Origin: Acidobacteriota bacterium
Lineage (GTDB): Bacteria > Acidobacteriota > Terriglobia > Bryobacterales > Bryobacteraceae
Direction of reading: 5' to 3'
DNA length: 8,581 bases
Assembly (NCBI GenBank): GCA_026394095.1
Contig: JAPKYY010000513.1
Location: 1 to 8,581, forward strand
Shown in pieces: positions 6,885-8,581 of this stretch (within the stretch, counting starts at the first letter, position 1; every line of letters begins with the position of its first letter). The notes under the pieces were generated by a model. It was not told the origin of the DNA. It saw only the letters and a list, made by a program, of their open reading frames with translations, and did not search any database. Position numbers and translations under genes: made by a program.

Positions 6885-7496
6885 CTACTTAGCCTTCTCA
6901 ACAGCGAGCAAATTCTTCACACCGAAGACACCTGATACTCCATTGGCGAGTATATTTGCACGGTCTGAATCAGACTTGTTGTCGACGATTCCTACGAGAA
7001 TTACATTTCCTTCTTTGACGATGATGTGGATGGGGAAGGATCCCAGTGGCTCCAGCGTCCCGGCTGGCATATTCCATCGCTCAAAGGGTCCGCCAAAGAA
7101 AGCTCCACCGCGCCTTCGATTCACTGGCCCGCCATACAATCCTCCACCCGGAGCATAGCGAGATAAAGCCGGATCCCTGTATATGGCACGAAATACGGCC
7201 CAGCGAATCTGGTCATCATTGGGAGAGAGCGGCAAGACCTCGATTTCGTTTTCAACTTTCGAGATTCGCTCAATCGACTTCAAGCTGCGCTCGGCATCTT
7301 CCTTGAGAGTCGGGCGCATGGCGTAGCCGCCCAGGGTGACCTTGGTGTCTTCGAGCTTGAAGGTCAGATAATCGAAGCACCCGTAGTACGGAAGCATCAG
7401 AAGTTCTTTACGGATCTTCTGAATCAATTCAGCTTCAGTCTTTTGCGCAAGCATTGGGGTTGCCGCGCCAGCTAAGAGTAAATTTCTACGTGTCAT
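6885..7496 (-). CDS. Tat-exported protein with two BON domains
   Basis: A 203-residue protein. The first 18 residues form a twin-arginine type signal (TRRNLLLAGAA, probable cleavage after MLA). Residues about 22-90 form one BON domain (helix, then TKVTLGGYAMRPTLKEDAE, then ISKVENEIEVLPL), and about 93-201 a second (DQIRWAVFRAIYRDP ... GNVILVGIVDNKSDSDRAN ... GVFGVKNLLAVE). The second BON is interrupted at about 110-150 by a Gly/Pro/Tyr/Arg-rich loop. BON domains bind phospholipid or other envelope ligands in OsmY-like proteins, so a periplasmic envelope-maintenance role is likely but not shown. The start is supported by GGGG just upstream (ATGGGGTTGCC before the ATG). It lies 22 bases downstream of the DUF4440 gene on the same strand, probably in one operon, and converges on ctaA. 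Confidence 0.88.
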   Translation of the reverse strand: MTRRNLLLAGAATPMLAQKTEAELIQKIRKELLMLPYYGCFDYLTFKLEDTKVTLGGYAMRPTLKEDAERSLKSIERISKVENEIEVLPLSPNDDQIRWAVFRAIYRDPALSRYAPGGGLYGGPVNRRRGGAFFGGPFERWNMPAGTLEPLGSFPIHIIVKEGNVILVGIVDNKSDSDRANILANGVSGVFGVKNLLAVEKAK

Positions 7497-7518
7497 GGCA
7501 ACCCCATTTTATCGAGTC

Positions 7519-7941
7519 CTATGGGAGGCGTGTTGTCTGACGAGCGGTCAACTGCCAAACGCCCTTATCTTTCACCCAAACCATTAGAACACTCAGCGGT
7601 GTTGTCTTCGGAACACCCTTCTGTGCGTTGTTCACCATCATTTTCGTTTGTACGATTCCGACGTTTCCGAACATGCGGTAGGTGGTTTCTGTCATATCCA
7701 TGGACTTGTAGACCATGTCGGGAGAGATCATCGCTGCGATCATTTGATCGCGGTTTTCCATCAGCGCGTTGGAGTGCGAATAGGTGACATTGGGTGAGGT
7801 GTGTTTCTCTAGCGTCGCTTTGTCTTTCTTAACGACAGCCGTCTTCCACTTCTCAATGGTGGCCTTGAGATCGTCTTCAGCAGAGGCAGCGAACATTTGG
7901 CATCCAGCCATAAGCGCAAGCAGTAGTAATCTGGTTTTCAT
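7519..7941 (-). CDS. Exported SnoaL-like / DUF4440 protein
   Basis: A 140-residue protein with a signal peptide (residues 1-21) and one NTF2-like cone domain of the DUF4440/SnoaL type: an N-terminal helix (DDLKATIEKWKTAVVKKD), HTSPNVTYSHSNALMENRDQ around residues 47-66, then beta strands TTYRMFGNVGIVQTKMMV and SVLMVWVKDKGVWQLTARQTT. The fold is used by small-molecule enzymes and binding proteins; no specific ligand can be assigned. The signal could be processed as a lipoprotein (LMAGC, Cys14, imperfect lipobox) or by signal peptidase I after AASA. ATG 7941 is chosen over the longer frame to 8034 because the signal peptide begins here and AGGA lies eight bases upstream. It probably leads a two-gene operon with the BON gene, and its start codon overlaps that of the divergent DUF885 gene. 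Confidence 0.87.
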   Translation of the reverse strand: MKTRLLLLALMAGCQMFAASAEDDLKATIEKWKTAVVKKDKATLEKHTSPNVTYSHSNALMENRDQMIAAMISPDMVYKSMDMTETTYRMFGNVGIVQTKMMVNNAQKGVPKTTPLSVLMVWVKDKGVWQLTARQTTRLP

Positions 7942-8581
7942 GCCGTCAATCCTATCGCAGTGCAAGGGTCCCTGGTCAAGGCGATCCATCCTTAGCGCGC
8001 TGGCTGCTGCGACTGCCTTCGCAGAGCGGCCCAAGCGGGCTCCGTATGCGTTGGAGACGATGCCGTCTGAAATACCAGATCTGATAGATCGCTACCGTGC
8101 CGACCTGCGAGCCATCGATGCTTTTTACCCTCTTACCTATGCCAGTGCTCGTATCGAAGTTCTGCGCGACTTCCATCGGGTTTGGCTGAAAAGCATCGAA
8201 CAACTACCCTTCGAAAGCTATGACGTCGAGAGCCGCATCGACTGGTTGATGCTGCGCAACACCAACCAGCGCGCGCTTGCTTTGCTTGATCTCGATGAGA
8301 GCAGGTGGCGCGAGATGCAGGCGCTTTTGGCCTTTGCGCCAAGTCTCTGGAGGCTGGAAGAAATCCGCCAGCGAGTTGACCCGATCGAGGGCCGGGAAGC
8401 CGCCGGCATTCTGGTGAACGTAACTAAGCAGATTAAAGAGCTCGACACCTGGCTCAAGAAACCGGATACACCCAAACAAATCCAAGGCGTTGCCTTGCGG
8501 GCTTACCGGCTCACCGTCGAGATGGAGGCCAATCTCAAAAAATGGTTTGCTTTCTATCAGGGCTACGACCCGCTCTTTGAA
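7940..8581 (+). CDS. DUF885-like exported protein, N-terminal part (runs off the window)
   Basis: The frame is open to the last base, giving 214 residues of a longer protein. From about residue 44 on it resembles the N-terminal helical part of DUF885 proteins (IPDLIDRYRADLRAIDAFYPL, ESRIDWLMLRNTNQRAL, SLWRLEEIRQRVDP, TKQIKELDTWLKKP). These are putative zinc-dependent peptidases; the HExxH region would lie beyond the window, so activity cannot be judged. With ATG 7940 the N-terminus is a Tat-type signal (SRRSILSALAAATAFA at 13-28). The only other reasonable start, ATG 8060, has GGAG three bases upstream but would discard that signal; I favour 7940, although it has no clear ribosome binding site. 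The start overlaps that of the divergent DUF4440 gene. Confidence 0.72.
   Translation, partial: MPSILSQCKGPWSRRSILSALAAATAFAERPKRAPYALETMPSEIPDLIDRYRADLRAIDAFYPLTYASARIEVLRDFHRVWLKSIEQLPFESYDVESRIDWLMLRNTNQRALALLDLDESRWREMQALLAFAPSLWRLEEIRQRVDPIEGREAAGILVNVTKQIKELDTWLKKPDTPKQIQGVALRAYRLTVEMEANLKKWFAFYQGYDPLFE

Noticed and set aside
6876..6900. Possible bidirectional terminator between ctaA and the BON gene
   Set aside because: Only GGCT/AGCC with a long loop is present, with no stable stem and no T-run, and it overlaps both coding ends.
7942..8034. N-terminal extension of the DUF4440 gene to a start at 8034
   Set aside because: The extra 31 residues precede a clear signal peptide and are antisense to the Tat signal of the DUF885 gene; AGGA is correctly placed before ATG 7941.
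8204..8485. Minus-strand open frame of 93 codons near the right end
   Set aside because: It is antisense to the DUF885 coding frame and shows no recognisable features.
1..8581. CRISPR arrays, tRNA/rRNA genes, insertion sequences, defence genes
   Set aside because: No regularly spaced repeats, cloverleaf-like sequences, transposase motifs or terminal inverted repeats were found by reading; the window is filled by ordinary protein genes.

Overview
The window looks like chromosomal DNA of a free-living bacterium with moderately high GC, most likely an Acidobacteriota member of the Solibacter/Bryobacter type. This is inferred from the gene mix (PSCyt2/PSD1 and DUF1501 proteins, DUF2911-TPR, BON, DUF885, several Tat-type signals); no rRNA or other marker is present to confirm it. 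Genes are tightly packed, with no gap above about 70 bases, and no mobile element, CRISPR, tRNA or rRNA was seen.

Left part (1-4889, + strand): the end of a TPR-like protein; a large secreted PSCyt2 (DUF1549)/PSD1 (DUF1553) protein with a c-type heme motif and a discoidin-like insert; a Tat-exported DUF1501 (alkaline-phosphatase-fold) protein that overlaps it by 11 bases; then rlmN, the 23S rRNA/tRNA A2 methyltransferase, 18 bases further on. Spacing suggests one transcription unit. The DUF1549/1553 and DUF1501 proteins are a recurrent gene pair of unknown biochemical role in Planctomycetes and Acidobacteria. Here the DUF1501 protein seems to lack a block of about 75-80 residues that normally carries a WDxH-type metal-ligand segment.

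Middle (4855-6881): a minus-strand gene for a secreted DUF2911-TPR protein converges on rlmN, with the coding ends overlapping by 35 bases. It is divergent from a ctaA/COX15-type heme A synthase gene across a short shared upstream region containing a small hairpin.

Right part (6885-8581): a minus-strand pair, a SnoaL-like/DUF4440 exported protein followed by a Tat-exported double-BON protein, converges on ctaA with a 3-base gap. Divergent from this pair, and sharing a CATG start-codon overlap with the DUF4440 gene, is a partial DUF885 protein whose Tat-type signal is only seen with the upstream start; it runs off the window.

Most products are exported (signal peptides in six of the eight genes whose N-terminus is visible, three of Tat type), so the region mainly encodes envelope or periplasmic proteins plus two housekeeping enzymes, RlmN and CtaA. 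The points most worth checking are the shortened DUF1501 protein, the chain of overlapping stop/start codons leading into rlmN, and the DUF885/DUF4440 start overlap.
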